Below, piece by piece: positions 50,901-61,941 of a stretch of 64,000 bases of DNA. Position 1 is the first letter of the stretch. Each line of letters starts with the position of its first letter. The notes beneath the pieces were generated by a model. It was not told where the DNA came from, searched no databases, and saw only the letters and a list, made by a program, of their open reading frames with translations. Both the position numbers and the translations under genes were made by a program. Origin of the DNA: Streptomyces alboflavus (GTDB lineage: Bacteria; Actinomycetota; Actinomycetes; Streptomycetales; Streptomycetaceae); the NCBI RefSeq assembly GCF_000716675.1, contig NZ_JNXT01000038.1:62001-126000 (forward strand). The letters run 5' to 3'.

Positions 50901-53900
50901 GAGCAGGGCCTCCGCCTCGATGGGGTCGCCGAGGGTGGTGCCCGTGCCGTGGGCCTCGACGGCGTCCACATCCCGGGCGGTGAGACCGGCCTGGGCGAGG
51001 GCCTGCCGGATCACGCGCTGCTGGGCGAGCCCGTTGGGGGCGGACAGGCCGTTGCTGGCCCCGTCCTGGTTGATGGCGGTGGCCCGGACCAGGGCGAGGA
51101 CGGGGTGTCCGGCGCGCCGGGCGACCGAGAGCGGCTCGACCAGGAGGACGCCGACGCCCTCGCCCCAGCCGGTGCCGTCGGCCTCGGCGGCGAACGCCTT
51201 GCACCGCCCGTCGGCCGCGAGGGCGCCCTGGCGGCTGAACTCGACGAACGCGCCCGGCGTCGAGAGGATCGTCGCGCCGCCCACCAGGGCCGCCGTGCAG
51301 TCGCCCTGCCGCAGCGCCTGCACGGCGAGGTGCAGGGCGACCAGGGACGACGAGCAAGCCGTGTCGACGGTGACCGCGGGGCCCTCCAGGCCGAAGGTGT
51401 ACGCGATGCGGCCCGAGGCGACGCTCGTCGAGGTGCCGGTCATCAGGTGGCCCGCGCCGCCGTCCGGGTCGGCGGTGATCAGGGGCAGGTAGTCCTGGCC
51501 GCTGACGCCCACGAACACGCCGGTGCGGCTGCCGCCGACCGCGTCGGGCGCGAGTCCGGCCCGCTCCAGGACCTCCCAGGCCACTTCGAGCAGGAGCCGC
51601 TGCTGCGGGTCCATCGCGAGCGCCTCGCGCGGGCTGATCCCGAACAGGAGCGGGTCGAACCGGTCGGCGTCGTGCAGGAATCCGCCCCTGCGGACGTACG
51701 TGTACCCGGGCCTGCCGGGGTTCGGGTCGTACAGGCCCGCCGTGTCCCAGCCCCGGTTGACCGGGAAGCCGGAGGTCGCGTCCCGGCCGGAGGCGACCAG
51801 GTCCCACAGCTGTTCGGGCGAGGCCACGTCGCCGGGGTAGCGGCAGCCCATGGCGACGATCGCGATCGGCTCACCGGCGACGGGGGCCGCCGACACCGGT
51901 TCTCCGCCCTGCTCCTGAGTGCCCGTCAGGAAGGTGAGCAGGTGCGCGGCCAGCCTCTCGGCCGTCGGGTGGTCGAAGACCGCCGCCGGGGAGAGGCGGA
52001 CGCCGGTCGCCGTGGTGAGCCGGTTGCGCAGCTCCATGGCCGTCAGCGACACGAACCCGAGGTCGGTGAAGGCCCGGGTGACGTCGACGTCCCCCGGGGT
52101 GGCGAGGTTCAGCACGGCGGCGGCGTGCTCGCACACCGTCTCCAGGGCCAGGCGTTCCTTGCCGCTGTCCGGCAGTTCGGCGAGGCGCCGGCGGAACACG
52201 GCGGCCGCGCTGTCGTCGGCCTCGCGGACCGGTGCGGCACCGGGCAGCGCGTCCGGCCAGTAGCGACGGCGCTGGAAGGCGTGGGTCGGCAGGTCCACGA
52301 GGCGGGCCGCAGGGCCGATCAGGGCCGACCAGTCCACGCCGACGCCCTGCACGTGGGCCTCCGCGACGGAGGTGAGGAAGCGCCCGATGTGCCCTTCGTC
52401 GCGCCGCAGCGAGGTCAGGACGGTGCCCGGCGCTCCGCCGCTCGCCCGGCTTCCCGTGTCCGCGGGGCCCGCCGCGCCCGCCGTGTCCGATGCGCCTGCC
52501 GTACCCGCGGCGCTTTCGATGATCTCCTGCACGGACATCGCGAGCACCGGGTGCGGGCTCATCTCGGCATACGTACGGTGCCCGGCCGCGAGGAGTTCCC
52601 TGACGGTCGGGTCGAAGCGGACCGTCTCCCGCAGGTTGCGGTACCAGTAGGCGGCGTCGAGTCCGGACGTGTCGACCTCGGCGCCGAGGACCGTCGAGTG
52701 GAAGGGGATGTCGGCCGGGCGCGGCGTGATGTCGGCGAGCGTGGCGAGGAGTTCGTCCCGCAGCGTCTCGACCTGCGCCGAGTGCGACGCGTAGTCGACG
52801 GCGACGCGGATCGCCCGTACGCCTTCCCGCTCGGCCGCGTACAGGAGTTCGTCGAGGGCTTCGGCGTCGCCCGACACCACCACGGACGAGGGGGCGTTGG
52901 CCGCGGCGACACCGAGGCGGCTCCCCCACTCCGCGAGCCGGTCGCGCGCCCGGTCGAGCGGCAGGGCCAGGAACGCCATGCCCCCGCTGCCCGCCAGGCG
53001 TTCGGCGACGAGCCGGGACCGCCGTGCCACGATCCGGGCGCCGTCCTCCAGGGACAGGGCGCCCGCGACGCAGGCAGCGGCGATCTCGCCCTGGGAGTGG
53101 CCCACGACGGCGCCGGGCTCCACGCCGTGGGACCGCCACAGGGCGGCGAGCGAGACCATCATGGCCCAGAGCGCGGGCTGGACGACGTCCACGCGGTCGA
53201 GCGGGGCCGCGCCGTCCACGCCGCGCACGACGTCGACGAGCGAGAAGTCGACGTGGGGCGCCACGGCGTCGGCGCACGCGCACAGCCGCTCGCGGAAGAC
53301 CGCGGAGTCGCGGTACAGGTCCGCCGCCATGCCCTCCCACTGGGCGCCCTGGCCGGGGAAGACGAACACCGGCTTCCCCGGGTCGCGCGCGACGCCCGCC
53401 ACGACGCCGGGCGCGCCCCTGCCCTCGGCCACGGCGGTGAGGCCCGCGAGGTAGGTGTCCCGGTCGTCGGCGAGCACGACGGCACGGTGGTCGAAGTGGG
53501 TGCGCGAGGTCAGCAGGGAGTGGCCGATGTCGGCCGGGGCCAACTCGGGCCTGGCCCGCACGTGGTCCCGCAGCCGGGCCGCCTGGTCGCGCAGGCCGCG
53601 GCTGCTGCGCGCGGTGATCAGCCAGGGCAGCGGGGCGGGGGCCGCGGGGGTGGGGTGGTCGTCGAGGCCGGGTACGGGGGTGCCCTCGGCGTCGGCCGTC
53701 GAGATGCCGGACACCGAGGCGTCGGCAGCCGAGACGGCCGCTGCGGCGGTGCCCTCCACCGGCGCCGGATGGGGCGCGGGCGCGGGGAACGTGTCGTCGT
53801 CCGACTGCTCCAGGATCACATGGGCGTTGGTGCCGCTGATCCCGAAGGACGACACTCCGGCCCGTCGCGGCCCGTCGCTCCGGGGCCAGTCGCGGGCCTC

Positions 53901-55178
53901 GGTGAGCAGTCGCACCGCGCCCGACGACCAGTCGACGTGCGGGGTCGGCTCGTCCACGTGCAGGGTGGGCGGCAGGACGCCCCGGCGCAGCGCCATGACC
54001 GTCTTGATGACACCGCCGACGCCCGCCGCCGCCTGGGTGTGCCCGATGTTCGACTTGAGGGAGCCCAGCCACAACGGCCGGTAGGCGGCGCGCTCTTGAC
54101 CGTACGTGGCGAGCAGCGCCTGTGCCTCGATGGGATCCCCGAGCGACGTGCCCGTCCCGTGCGCCTCCACCACGTCGACCAGATCCGCCGAGAGCCGGGC
54201 CGACGCCAGCGCCTGCCGGATCACTCGCTGCTGCGACGGGCCGTTGGGCGCCGTCAGACCGTTCGAGGCACCGTCCTGGTTCACGGCCGAGCCCCGCACG
54301 ACAGCCAGCACCGGATGACCGTTGCGCCGCGCGTCCGACAACCGCTCGAGCAGCACGAGACCCACACCCTCGCCCCACCCCGTACCGTCCGCCGACGCGG
54401 CGAACGCCTTGCACCTGCCGTCGGCCGCCAGACCCCGCTGACGGCTGAACTCCACGAACATCCCCGGGGTCGTCATGACCGAAGCACCGCCCGCGAGGGC
54501 CAGGGCGCACTCGCCCTGCCGCAGGGACTGCGCGGCCAGGTGGAGTGCCGTGAGGGACGCCGAGCAGGCGGTGTCGACGGTGATCGCCGGGCCCTCCAGG
54601 CCGAAGGTGTAGGCGAGCCGGCCCGAGAGGACGCTGGCGAGGAAGCCCGTCGAGTAGCCCTCGAAGGTCTCCCGGGCGCTCTGCAGGAGGAGCGCGTACT
54701 CCTGGCTGCTGGTGCCGACGAAGACGCCGGTGCGGCTGCCGCGCATCCGGGTCGGGGCGAGGCCCGCGCGCTCGAAGGTCTCCCAGGCCACCTCCAGGAG
54801 GAGGCGCTGCTGCGGGTCGAGGGTCAGCGCCTCGCGCGGGCTGACGCCGAACAGGCCCGCGTCGAACGACGCCACGTCGGCGAGGAAACCGCCCTCGCGC
54901 GCGTAGGTCTTCCCGAGCCGGTCCGGGTCGGGGTCGTAGAGGTGATCGACGTCCCAGCCGCGGTCCTCGGGAAAGGGCGCGACGGCGTCCCTGCCGGAGG
55001 CGACCAGGTCCCACAGGTCCTCCGGGGAGCGGACGTCCCCGGGGAAGCGGCAGCCCATGGCGACGACCGCGACCGGCTCCGCGGCGGCGTCCTGAAGCTC
55101 CCGCAGCCGCCCGCGGGTCTCGTGCAGGTCGGCGGTGACCCGCTTGAGGTAGTACCGAATCCGGTCGTCCGTCGCCAT
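47931..55178 (-). CDS. Type I PKS, last two modules: KS-AT-ACP / KS-AT*-ACP-TE
   Basis: 2415 aa. N-terminal docking coil (MATDDRIRYYLKRVTADLHE). First module: KS (Cys about 204, VDTACSASL), AT (GHSQGE about 694; YASH motif, so methylmalonyl-CoA) and ACP with LGFVSL (Ser about 1042, usual Asp replaced by Val). Second module: KS (Cys about 1275), AT remnant (GHSLGE about 1783, but GQG replaced by TGLIPD and the HAFH-bearing subdomain deleted), ACP LGFDSL (about 2028) and thioesterase (GYSAGG about 2248, His in GTHFSVI about 2373). No reductive domains, so both beta-keto groups should remain. ATG 55178 has GAGGTGG upstream. It ends coupled to the methyltransferase gene. Confidence 0.94.
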   Translation of the reverse strand: MATDDRIRYYLKRVTADLHETRGRLRELQDAAAEPVAVVAMGCRFPGDVRSPEDLWDLVASGRDAVAPFPEDRGWDVDHLYDPDPDRLGKTYAREGGFLADVASFDAGLFGVSPREALTLDPQQRLLLEVAWETFERAGLAPTRMRGSRTGVFVGTSSQEYALLLQSARETFEGYSTGFLASVLSGRLAYTFGLEGPAITVDTACSASLTALHLAAQSLRQGECALALAGGASVMTTPGMFVEFSRQRGLAADGRCKAFAASADGTGWGEGVGLVLLERLSDARRNGHPVLAVVRGSAVNQDGASNGLTAPNGPSQQRVIRQALASARLSADLVDVVEAHGTGTSLGDPIEAQALLATYGQERAAYRPLWLGSLKSNIGHTQAAAGVGGVIKTVMALRRGVLPPTLHVDEPTPHVDWSSGAVRLLTEARDWPRSDGPRRAGVSSFGISGTNAHVILEQSDDDTFPAPAPHPAPVEGTAAAAVSAADASVSGISTADAEGTPVPGLDDHPTPAAPAPLPWLITARSSRGLRDQAARLRDHVRARPELAPADIGHSLLTSRTHFDHRAVVLADDRDTYLAGLTAVAEGRGAPGVVAGVARDPGKPVFVFPGQGAQWEGMAADLYRDSAVFRERLCACADAVAPHVDFSLVDVVRGVDGAAPLDRVDVVQPALWAMMVSLAALWRSHGVEPGAVVGHSQGEIAAACVAGALSLEDGARIVARRSRLVAERLAGSGGMAFLALPLDRARDRLAEWGSRLGVAAANAPSSVVVSGDAEALDELLYAAEREGVRAIRVAVDYASHSAQVETLRDELLATLADITPRPADIPFHSTVLGAEVDTSGLDAAYWYRNLRETVRFDPTVRELLAAGHRTYAEMSPHPVLAMSVQEIIESAAGTAGASDTAGAAGPADTGSRASGGAPGTVLTSLRRDEGHIGRFLTSVAEAHVQGVGVDWSALIGPAARLVDLPTHAFQRRRYWPDALPGAAPVREADDSAAAVFRRRLAELPDSGKERLALETVCEHAAAVLNLATPGDVDVTRAFTDLGFVSLTAMELRNRLTTATGVRLSPAAVFDHPTAERLAAHLLTFLTGTQEQGGEPVSAAPVAGEPIAIVAMGCRYPGDVASPEQLWDLVASGRDATSGFPVNRGWDTAGLYDPNPGRPGYTYVRRGGFLHDADRFDPLLFGISPREALAMDPQQRLLLEVAWEVLERAGLAPDAVGGSRTGVFVGVSGQDYLPLITADPDGGAGHLMTGTSTSVASGRIAYTFGLEGPAVTVDTACSSSLVALHLAVQALRQGDCTAALVGGATILSTPGAFVEFSRQGALAADGRCKAFAAEADGTGWGEGVGVLLVEPLSVARRAGHPVLALVRATAINQDGASNGLSAPNGLAQQRVIRQALAQAGLTARDVDAVEAHGTGTTLGDPIEAEALLATYGQGRPAHAPLWLGSLKSNVGHTAAAAGVGGVIKTVLALDRAVLPPTLHVDEPTPHVDWSSGAVEVLTEARPWPDTGRARRAGVSSFGISGTNAHVVLEQAPEEDAAEGGGAGADRAPQGEGAAQERASQDGDAATEHVSEEEAAGAEPAPEEGDLARHPARAASGGDLPVLPWPLSGGTEEALRAQAARLLRYVEEHADLVPADVARSLASTRAGLEHRAVVVGRDRDALLAALARLARDEGGPDVVRGSARARERVAFVCTGLIPDPVVGEGGEQGLLVRELYERVPVFAAALDEAGAAVAEQVGRPWNEVLDPDGRAPGGPVLARAARFAGEVALFRLLAHWGVGPAFLLGHSLGEVTAAHCAGVLSLTDAAALAVALVREAQREAEDSARPDAGDLVRRTVKDLTFRPPVTPVIAVRTGRPVPYEELSSPDHWVRLVQEDVAQSADAVDQLGSQGVGACLQLGPDAALTALLGPECGTDLGGLLAALARLHVKGVPVDWGRMLADCGARLVDLPTYAFQRERYWPEGTGLAIGAAGRPGAARADQGRQVRRRLAAAGGDERPGLLADLVRTHVAAVLRLADPDALDDERPLPELGFDSLTAVDLRNRIGADTGLRLPPALVFQHPTVAALTRHLVARWEAAPPEAGADGEAGSGVEGEAAGSGVDAGADQADTGARPGGSDTAPADTGTARLTLGPLLARAGALGRTEEFQELVRHVAGFRPTFDTADARLRPPHVRLARGAGARLVCFPTFAVGAGASQYARLAAASGGEHDVWVQPVPGFTWQEPLPASVDALADLLADGAAACADGGPVVLLGYSAGGWIAHATAAALEARGTGPDAVVLLDSHWPTSPMLPHLHAHIERTRAAEFPEGRWPEEAGDDAYLTAMAHYAGLFQAWTPTAISAPTVLVRASRDVFDDDPRLPKDRRAHWHLPHTAVDTPGTHFSVIREHSEPALRAVADWLAAPAGHPRTAPNQQPTTPEGA

Positions 55179-55239
55179 GTGCCATCCACCTCGTCGCGAT
55201 GTCGCCGTGGTCCGCTCGCGCGCGGGCCGCGGCGCGGGG

Positions 55240-58200
55240 TCAGGAGATGCCCAGCTCCTTGCTGATGAAGTCGATGACTTCGTCGTCGGTCGCCAGGTCG
55301 AGTTCGTCCGCGACGGTCGTCCCGTCGTCCTGTGCTTCCGCGCCCGCGCCGGGCGCGGGCGGTCGCTCGCCGCACCGCTGGGCGAGCGCGCGCAGCCGGT
55401 CCGCCACACGGTCCCGCTCGCCGTCGTCGAGCGGCGCCGTCGCGAGGTGTGTCGCGAGGGCGTCGAGGCGGGCGAGGACGGAGTCGACGGGCGAGCCGAG
55501 GCCGGAGACGAGCGCGGCCTCGACGTGCTCGCTCAGCGCTGCGGGCGTCGGGCGGTCGAACACGAGCGTGGTGGGCAGGGTCAGGCCGGTCTCCGCGCCC
55601 AGGCGGTTGCGCAGCTCGACGGCGGTGAGCGAGTCGAAGCCGAGTTCCTGGAAGGGCCGGTGCGGGTCCACGTTCCCGGTGGTCGTGTGGCCGAGGACCA
55701 GGGCGACCTGGCCGCGTACGAGTTCGAGGACGGCCGCGGCGCGGTCCTCGGCGCCGAGGGAGCCGAGGCGTTCGCGCAGCGCGTGCGCGGCGCCCGGTGC
55801 GGCCGTCGCCGCGGGGGCGTTCACCAGTCCGCGCAGCAGCGCGGGCAGGGTGCCGTTCGTGGCGGCGGTGCGCAGTTCGCCGGGGTCGAGCCGGGTCGGC
55901 ACCCACACCGGCAGGCCGGTGGCGAGCGCCTCGTCGAACAGGGCGAGGCCGTCCTCGACGGAGAGGCCCGCCGCCGGTCCCGGTCGCGGCAGGTCCGCCG
56001 CCATCCCTCCCGGTCCGGCCCAGCGGCCCCAGGCCAGGGACGTCGCGGGCAGGCCGGTGGCGTGGCGGTGTCCGGCGAGGGCGTCGAGGAAGGCGTTGGC
56101 CGCCGCGTAGTTGGACTGCCCTGTGGTACCGACGGTGCCCGCGGCGGAGGAGTAGACGACGAACGCGGCCAGGTCCTGATCCCGCGTCAGTTCGTGCAGG
56201 TGCCAGGCGCCGTCGGCCTTGGGCCGGAACACGGTGTCGACGCGCTCCGGCGTCATCGTCTCCAGGAGGCCGTCGTCGAGCACGCCCGCCGCGTGCACCA
56301 CGGCCGTCAGCGGGTGGGCGGCGGGCACCGACGCGAGGAGGTCCGCCACGGCGGCCCGGTCGGCCACGTCGCACGCCACGGCCCGCACGGTCCGCGCGCC
56401 CGCCGCGGTCAGCTCGGCCACCAGCTCCGCCATGCCCTCCGCGTCCGGCCCCCGGCGTCCGGCGAGCACGAGGTGCGCCACGCCTCGGGTGCGCACCAGG
56501 TGCCGGGCGACCTCCGCGCCGAGCGCCCCGGACGCGCCGGTGACCAGCGCCGTGCCGTCGGGGTGCCACGCGGGCGGCATGGTGAGGACGACCTTGCCCA
56601 CGTGCCGGGCCTGGGCGAGGAAGCGGAAGGCGGCGGGCGCCCTGCGCACGTCCCACGCCGTCACCGGCACCGGCCGCAGCCGTCCGCGCCCGAACAGCTC
56701 GACGATGTCCGCCAGCATCTCGCCGACGCGCTCGACACCGGCGTCCATCAGGTCGAACGCGCGGTAGGCGACGCCGTCGTGCCGTGCGGCGACGTCGGCG
56801 GCGTCGCGGATGTCGGTCTTGCCCATCTCGACGAACCGGCCGCCGGGCCGCAGCAGCCGCAGCGAGGCGTCGGCGAAGTCCCCGGTCAGCGAGTTCAGTA
56901 CGACGTCCAGGCACCGGGCGCCGCCCGCGGCGGTGAACCGTGCCTCGAAGTCGGTGGTGCGCGACGAGGCGAGGTGCGCGTCGTCGACGCCGAGGGCGCG
57001 CACCGCGTCCCACTTGGCGGGGGCGGCCGTCGCGTACACCTCGGCCCCCAGGTGCCGGGCGAGCTGGACGGCGGCCATCCCGACGCCGCCCGCCGCCGCG
57101 TGCACGAGCACCTTGTCCCCCGGCCGCACGCCGGCCAGGTCCACCAGGCCCTCGTACGCGGTGAGGAACGTGACCGGGACGGACGCGGCCCGCGGGTACG
57201 ACCAGCCCTCGGGGATCCGTGCGAGCAGCCGGTGGTCGACGACGGCGACCGGGCCGAGGCATCCGGCGGCGAGGCCGAACACCCGGTCGCCGGGGGCGAG
57301 TCCGGCCACGTCGGGGCCCACCTCGGTGACGACGCCCGCGATCTCGCCGCCCAGCGCCCGCTGGTCGGGCACCATGCCGAGGGCCATGACGACGTCCCGG
57401 AAGTTGAGCCCCGCGGCGCGCACGTCGACCCGGACCTCGCCGGGCGCGAGCGGCGCCGCCGCCTCCGGGCTCGGGGCGAGGGTCAGGTCGTCGACGGTGC
57501 CGCCACCGGTCAGGTCGACGCGCCATTCCCGTACGCCCGTCGGCGGGACGAGCGTGCCGTGCGGTACGCCGCGGGCCAGGCGCGGGACGAGCGTCTGCCC
57601 TCGCCTGAGCGCGAGTTGGGGCTCGTCCGCGCGCGCCGCCCCGGTCAGGGCTGCCGTGGACGCGGGCTCACCGTCCGAGTCGACGAGGACGAACCGGTCC
57701 GGGTGTTCGGCCTGCGCGGAGCGCACCAGGCCCCAGATCGCGGCGGCGGCGACGTCGGCCACGCGCTCGTCGGCGGACACGGACAGGGCACCCCGGGTCA
57801 GGACGACGAGCCGGGAGGTGCCGAGGCGCGGGTCCTTGAGCCAGGCCCGGAGGGTGTCGAGGACGGCCAGGGCCAGGGAGCGGGCGACGTCTGCCGGGCT
57901 GCTCAGGTCGGCGCCGGGCGCTTCGGCGCGTTCGGCGTCGGCCGCGTCGGCCGCGTCAGCCGCGTCAGCCGCGTCGGCCGCGTCGGCCGCGTCGGCGTCG
58001 GTGACGTCGCCTTCGGTGCCTCCGAATCCTGCGGCTCCGGTCTCACCCGCCGCGCCGCCGCGGCACGGCAGGATCACCGACTCCGGTGCAGGCTCCCCGG
58101 ATTCGAGTGCCGCGACGAGCGCGCCGAGGTCGGCGTGTGCGGTGGCCGCGAGCCGGTCCGCGAGGTCCGGGTCCCCGAGGACGGCGTGGCGCGCGGCCGG

Positions 58201-61200
58201 GGCCGAAGGGCCGGGTGCCGTCCCGTCCTCGGCGGACCGCTCCGCCCATGCGACGTGGAAGAGGGTGTCGCGGGTCCGGCCTGACCGGAGCTGGTGGACG
58301 GAGACGGGGCGGGTGACGAGCGACCCGGCCGACGCGACCGGTGCCCCGCGCTCGTCCCACAGGGCGAGGGACACCGCGTCCGTCCCGGCCGGTGCGAGCC
58401 GCACCCGCAGGGTCGGTGTGCCCGTGCCGTGGAAGGACACGTCGTGCCACGCGAACGGCACCCGCACCTGCCCGGTCGCCCCTTCGCCCTCCCCCGTGAG
58501 GAGTGCGGCGTGCAGTGCGGCATCGAGCAGCGCCGGATGGAGGCCGTAGCCGTCGGTGCGGGAGCGTGCGGCGCCGGGCAGGGTGACCTCGGCGAACACC
58601 TCGTCGCCGAGCCGCCAGGCCCGCGCGAGCCCGCGGAACGCGGGGCCGTACGCGAAACCGGCAGTGGCCAGGCGCGTATAGAACCCGTCGAGCGGCACCG
58701 GTTCGGCGCCGGGTGGCGGCCAGGCCTCGCCGGGACGGGCGGGCGCGGCGGCCGCCTCGGGCGCGAGCGTGCCCCGGGCGTGGCACACCCACGCCCCCTC
58801 CGGCTCCGTCAGGTCGTCCTCGGCGCGCGAGAACACGCCCACCGCGCGGCGGCCCTCCTCCCCCGCCGGGCCCACCCGCACCTGGAGGCGCACGGCGCCC
58901 CGTTCGGGCAGGATCAGCGGTGCCTCCTGCGTCAGCTCCACCAGGCGGCGGCACCCGGCCTCGGCGCCCGCGCGGACCGCGAGCTCGACGACGGCGGTGC
59001 CGGGCACGAGGGCGGTGCCGAGCATGACGTGGTCGGCGAGCCACGCCTCGGCCCGCCGGGACAGGGTCCCGGTGAGCACGGTCTCCTGGGAGTCGGCGAG
59101 GTCCAAGGAGGCGCCGAGCAGGGGGTGTTCGAGCCCGCGGAGCCCGGCGGCGGTGACGTCGGCGGCGGCGCCCGCCGTGCCCGCCACGCTCCAGGGGTAG
59201 CGGCGGCGCTGGAAGGGGTACGTGGGCAGGTCCACCCGGCGGGCCCCGGTGCCGGCGAAGAACGGGGTCCAGTCGACGCGGGCCCCGTGGGCGAACGCCT
59301 CGGACACCGCCGTGCGCGCCGTTTCGGCCTCCGGCCGTCCCGCGCGCGCCGGGGCGATCAACACCGTTCCGGTGCCCGGGGGTTGCTCGGCCAGGCAGTC
59401 CTGGGCCATCGCCGTGAGCGTCCCGGAAGGACCGACCTCCACGAACGTCCGCGCGCCCGCCGCGACGAGTCGGCGCACCCCGTCGTGGAAGCGGACGGTC
59501 GCCCGGGCGTGCCGCACCCAGTACTCCGGCGAGCACAGCTCGGCCGCGGTGGCGATGTCGCCGGTGACGTCCGAGACGATCGGTACGCGCGGCGCGTGGA
59601 AGGTGAGTTTGCCCGCGACCTGGCCGAACTCGTCGAGCATCGCGTCCGTGTGCGGGGAGTGGAAGGCGTGGCTGACCCGCAGGCGGCGCGTCTTGCGGCC
59701 CCTCTCCCGCCAGCGTCCGGCGAGTTCGAGCACGGCGCTCTCGGTGCCGGACACGACGACCGACGCGGGTCCGTTGACGGCGGCGAGGGCCAGCTCGTCG
59801 GCGTGGGCGGTCACGTCCGGCAGGATCTCCGCCTCGGTCGCCCGCACCGCGACCATCGCGCCGCTGCCGGGCACCTCCTGCATGAGGCGGCCCCGCGCGG
59901 CCACGAGCGCGCACGCGTCCGGCAGGGACAGGACGCCCGCGACGTGCGCGGCCGCCAGCTCGCCGACGGAGTGGCCGAGCAGCAGGCCGGGGGCGAGCCC
60001 CCAGTGCGTCAGGAGCCGGTACAGCGCCACTTCGTACGCGAAGAGGCCCGGCTGGGTGTACGCGGTCTGCTCGAGGAGCGCGGCCGTCGGCGTCCCCTCG
60101 GGTGCGTGCAGGACGTCCCGCAGGAGCGTGTCGAGGTGCGGGTCCAGATGGTCCGCGACGGCGTCGAGGGCTTCGGCGAACACCGGGAAGGCGGCGGCCA
60201 GTTCACGCCCCATGCCCGGGCGCTGGCTGCCCTGCCCGGCGAAGAGGAACGCCTGCGCGCCGTCCGTGGCCGCGCCCCGCACGAGGCCGGGCGCGGGGCG
60301 GTCGTCGGCCAGCGCCGCGAGCCCGGCCAGCGCCGCGTCCCGGTCGGCGGCCCACACCACGGCCCGCCGGTCGAGGGCGGCCCGGGAGGTGGCGAGGGAC
60401 CAGCCGACGTCGGCCGGGCGGGTGTCGGGCCGGGAGCGGAGGTGGGCGGTGAGCTGCTCGGCCTGGTCGCGCAGGGCCCGCTCTCCGCGTGCCGAGACGA
60501 CGAGGGGCACGGGCGGCTGCGGGGCGGGGGCCGGTGCCGGGGCGGTGTCGTCCTGTCGGGGGGCCTGTTCCAGGATCACGTGGGCGTTGGTGCCGCTGAT
60601 GCCGAAGGAGGACACGCCCGCGCGGCGGGGTCGGCCGGTCTCCGGCCAGTCCCGGCGCTCGGTGAGGAGTCGCACCGCGCCCGACGACCAGTCGACGTGC
60701 GGCGTGGGCGCGTCGACGTGCAGGGTCTGCGGGAGTACGCCGTGCCGCATCGCCATGACCATTTTGATCAGCCCGGCGATGCCCGCCGCGCCCTGGGTGT
60801 GCCCGATGTTGGACTTGATGGAGCCGAGCCACAACGGCCGGTCGGGGGCGCGCTCTTGGCCGTACGTGGCGAGCAGCGCCTGTGCCTCGATGGGATCGCC
60901 CAGGGACGTGCCCGTGCCGTGCGCCTCCACCGCGTCGACGAGATCCGCCGAGAGCCGGGCCGACGCCAGCGCCTGCCGGATGACGCGCTGCTGCGACGGG
61001 CCGTTGGGTGCCGTCAGGCCGTTCGAGGCGCCGTCCTGGTTCACGGCCGAGCCCCGTACGACAGCCAGCACCGGATGACCGTTGCGCCGCGCATCGGACA
61101 GCCGCTCGAGCAGGACGAGACCCACGCCCTCGCCCCACCCCGTACCGTCCGCCGACGCGGCGAACGCCTTGCACCTGCCGTCGGCCGCCAAGCCCCGCTG

Positions 61201-61941
61201 ACGGCTGAACTCCACGAAGATCCCGGGCGTCGCCATCACGGCGGCGCCACCGGCCAGAGCCAGGGTGCACTCGCGCTGCCGCAGCGCCTGCACGGCGAGG
61301 TGCACCGCCGCGAGGGACGCCGAGCACGCGGTGTCGACGGTGATCGCCGGGCCCTCCAGGCCGAAGGTGTAGGCGAGCCGGCCCGAGAGGACGCTGGCGG
61401 CGCCGCCGGTGAGCTGGTGTCCTTCGGTGCCGTCGCCGGTTCCGGTGCCGCCGCCGCTGGTCATGAGGACCGAGCCGACGAAGGCGCCGACGGGCTCGCC
61501 CTTCAGGGCGCCGGGGTCGACTCCGGCGCGCTCGAACGTCTCCCACGCGGTCTCCAGGAGCAGCCGCTGCTGGGGGTCCATCGCGGCGGCCTCGCGCGGG
61601 CTGATGCCGAACAGGTCCGCGTCGAACTCCGCCGCGTCGTCGAGGAAGGCCCCTTCGACGGCGTAGGTCGTGCCGGGCCTGTCGGGGTCCGGGTCGAAGA
61701 GCGCCTCGGTGTCCCAGCCGCGGTCGGCGGGGAAGGCCGCGACCGCGTCGGTGCCGGCGGCCACGAGGTCCCACAGGTCCTCGGCGGAGCGGACGCCTCC
61801 GGGGAAGCGGCAGCCCGTCGCCACGATCGCCACCGGCTCGTGGGCGGCGGCCGTCAGCTCGCGGGTGCGGGCACGCAGCGACTCGACCTCCTTGAGGGAG
61901 GCCCGCAGCGCCTCGATGAGCCTCTCGTCACCTGCCGGCAT
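55240..61941 (-). CDS. Type I PKS, one fully reducing module: KS-AT-DH-ER-KR-ACP
   Basis: 2233 aa. N-terminal docking coil, KS ([19 protein letters not shown]), AT with GHSVGE and HAFH (malonyl-CoA), DH with [10 protein letters not shown] and [12 protein letters not shown] with [12 protein letters not shown] and [13 protein letters not shown] with GASGALG and LDD (B-type) plus SSAAGTVG...SNYAAAN, and [14 protein letters not shown]. The C-terminal docking domain is [16 protein letters not shown]. All active sites look intact, so the module should install a saturated C2 unit. The start overlaps the preceding PKS gene by 14 bp. An Asp-Ala tandem repeat lies in the DH-ER linker region. Confidence 0.95.
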   Translation of the reverse strand: MPAGDERLIEALRASLKEVESLRARTRELTAAAHEPVAIVATGCRFPGGVRSAEDLWDLVAAGTDAVAAFPADRGWDTEALFDPDPDRPGTTYAVEGAFLDDAAEFDADLFGISPREAAAMDPQQRLLLETAWETFERAGVDPGALKGEPVGAFVGSVLMTSGGGTGTGDGTEGHQLTGGAASVLSGRLAYTFGLEGPAITVDTACSASLAAVHLAVQALRQRECTLALAGGAAVMATPGIFVEFSRQRGLAADGRCKAFAASADGTGWGEGVGLVLLERLSDARRNGHPVLAVVRGSAVNQDGASNGLTAPNGPSQQRVIRQALASARLSADLVDAVEAHGTGTSLGDPIEAQALLATYGQERAPDRPLWLGSIKSNIGHTQGAAGIAGLIKMVMAMRHGVLPQTLHVDAPTPHVDWSSGAVRLLTERRDWPETGRPRRAGVSSFGISGTNAHVILEQAPRQDDTAPAPAPAPQPPVPLVVSARGERALRDQAEQLTAHLRSRPDTRPADVGWSLATSRAALDRRAVVWAADRDAALAGLAALADDRPAPGLVRGAATDGAQAFLFAGQGSQRPGMGRELAAAFPVFAEALDAVADHLDPHLDTLLRDVLHAPEGTPTAALLEQTAYTQPGLFAYEVALYRLLTHWGLAPGLLLGHSVGELAAAHVAGVLSLPDACALVAARGRLMQEVPGSGAMVAVRATEAEILPDVTAHADELALAAVNGPASVVVSGTESAVLELAGRWRERGRKTRRLRVSHAFHSPHTDAMLDEFGQVAGKLTFHAPRVPIVSDVTGDIATAAELCSPEYWVRHARATVRFHDGVRRLVAAGARTFVEVGPSGTLTAMAQDCLAEQPPGTGTVLIAPARAGRPEAETARTAVSEAFAHGARVDWTPFFAGTGARRVDLPTYPFQRRRYPWSVAGTAGAAADVTAAGLRGLEHPLLGASLDLADSQETVLTGTLSRRAEAWLADHVMLGTALVPGTAVVELAVRAGAEAGCRRLVELTQEAPLILPERGAVRLQVRVGPAGEEGRRAVGVFSRAEDDLTEPEGAWVCHARGTLAPEAAAAPARPGEAWPPPGAEPVPLDGFYTRLATAGFAYGPAFRGLARAWRLGDEVFAEVTLPGAARSRTDGYGLHPALLDAALHAALLTGEGEGATGQVRVPFAWHDVSFHGTGTPTLRVRLAPAGTDAVSLALWDERGAPVASAGSLVTRPVSVHQLRSGRTRDTLFHVAWAERSAEDGTAPGPSAPAARHAVLGDPDLADRLAATAHADLGALVAALESGEPAPESVILPCRGGAAGETGAAGFGGTEGDVTDADAADAADAADAADAADAADAERAEAPGADLSSPADVARSLALAVLDTLRAWLKDPRLGTSRLVVLTRGALSVSADERVADVAAAAIWGLVRSAQAEHPDRFVLVDSDGEPASTAALTGAARADEPQLALRRGQTLVPRLARGVPHGTLVPPTGVREWRVDLTGGGTVDDLTLAPSPEAAAPLAPGEVRVDVRAAGLNFRDVVMALGMVPDQRALGGEIAGVVTEVGPDVAGLAPGDRVFGLAAGCLGPVAVVDHRLLARIPEGWSYPRAASVPVTFLTAYEGLVDLAGVRPGDKVLVHAAAGGVGMAAVQLARHLGAEVYATAAPAKWDAVRALGVDDAHLASSRTTDFEARFTAAGGARCLDVVLNSLTGDFADASLRLLRPGGRFVEMGKTDIRDAADVAARHDGVAYRAFDLMDAGVERVGEMLADIVELFGRGRLRPVPVTAWDVRRAPAAFRFLAQARHVGKVVLTMPPAWHPDGTALVTGASGALGAEVARHLVRTRGVAHLVLAGRRGPDAEGMAELVAELTAAGARTVRAVACDVADRAAVADLLASVPAAHPLTAVVHAAGVLDDGLLETMTPERVDTVFRPKADGAWHLHELTRDQDLAAFVVYSSAAGTVGTTGQSNYAAANAFLDALAGHRHATGLPATSLAWGRWAGPGGMAADLPRPGPAAGLSVEDGLALFDEALATGLPVWVPTRLDPGELRTAATNGTLPALLRGLVNAPAATAAPGAAHALRERLGSLGAEDRAAAVLELVRGQVALVLGHTTTGNVDPHRPFQELGFDSLTAVELRNRLGAETGLTLPTTLVFDRPTPAALSEHVEAALVSGLGSPVDSVLARLDALATHLATAPLDDGERDRVADRLRALAQRCGERPPAPGAGAEAQDDGTTVADELDLATDDEVIDFISKELGIS
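57930..58005 (-). repeat. In-frame tandem repeat encoding (Ala-Asp-Ala)n
   Basis: About seven 9-bp units (GCGTCGGCC/GCGTCAGCC on plus) encode alternating Ala-Asp-Ala in a linker of the reducing module. Units differ by single synonymous bases. It is likely a slippage-prone linker without a catalytic role. Confidence 0.75.

Noticed and set aside
48216..55265. Very long plus-strand open frame antisense to the PKS gene
   Set aside because: High-GC coding DNA leaves the complementary frame open; the antisense product has no domain and consists of Arg/Gly/Ala/Val repeats, while the minus strand encodes complete KS, AT, ACP and TE domains.
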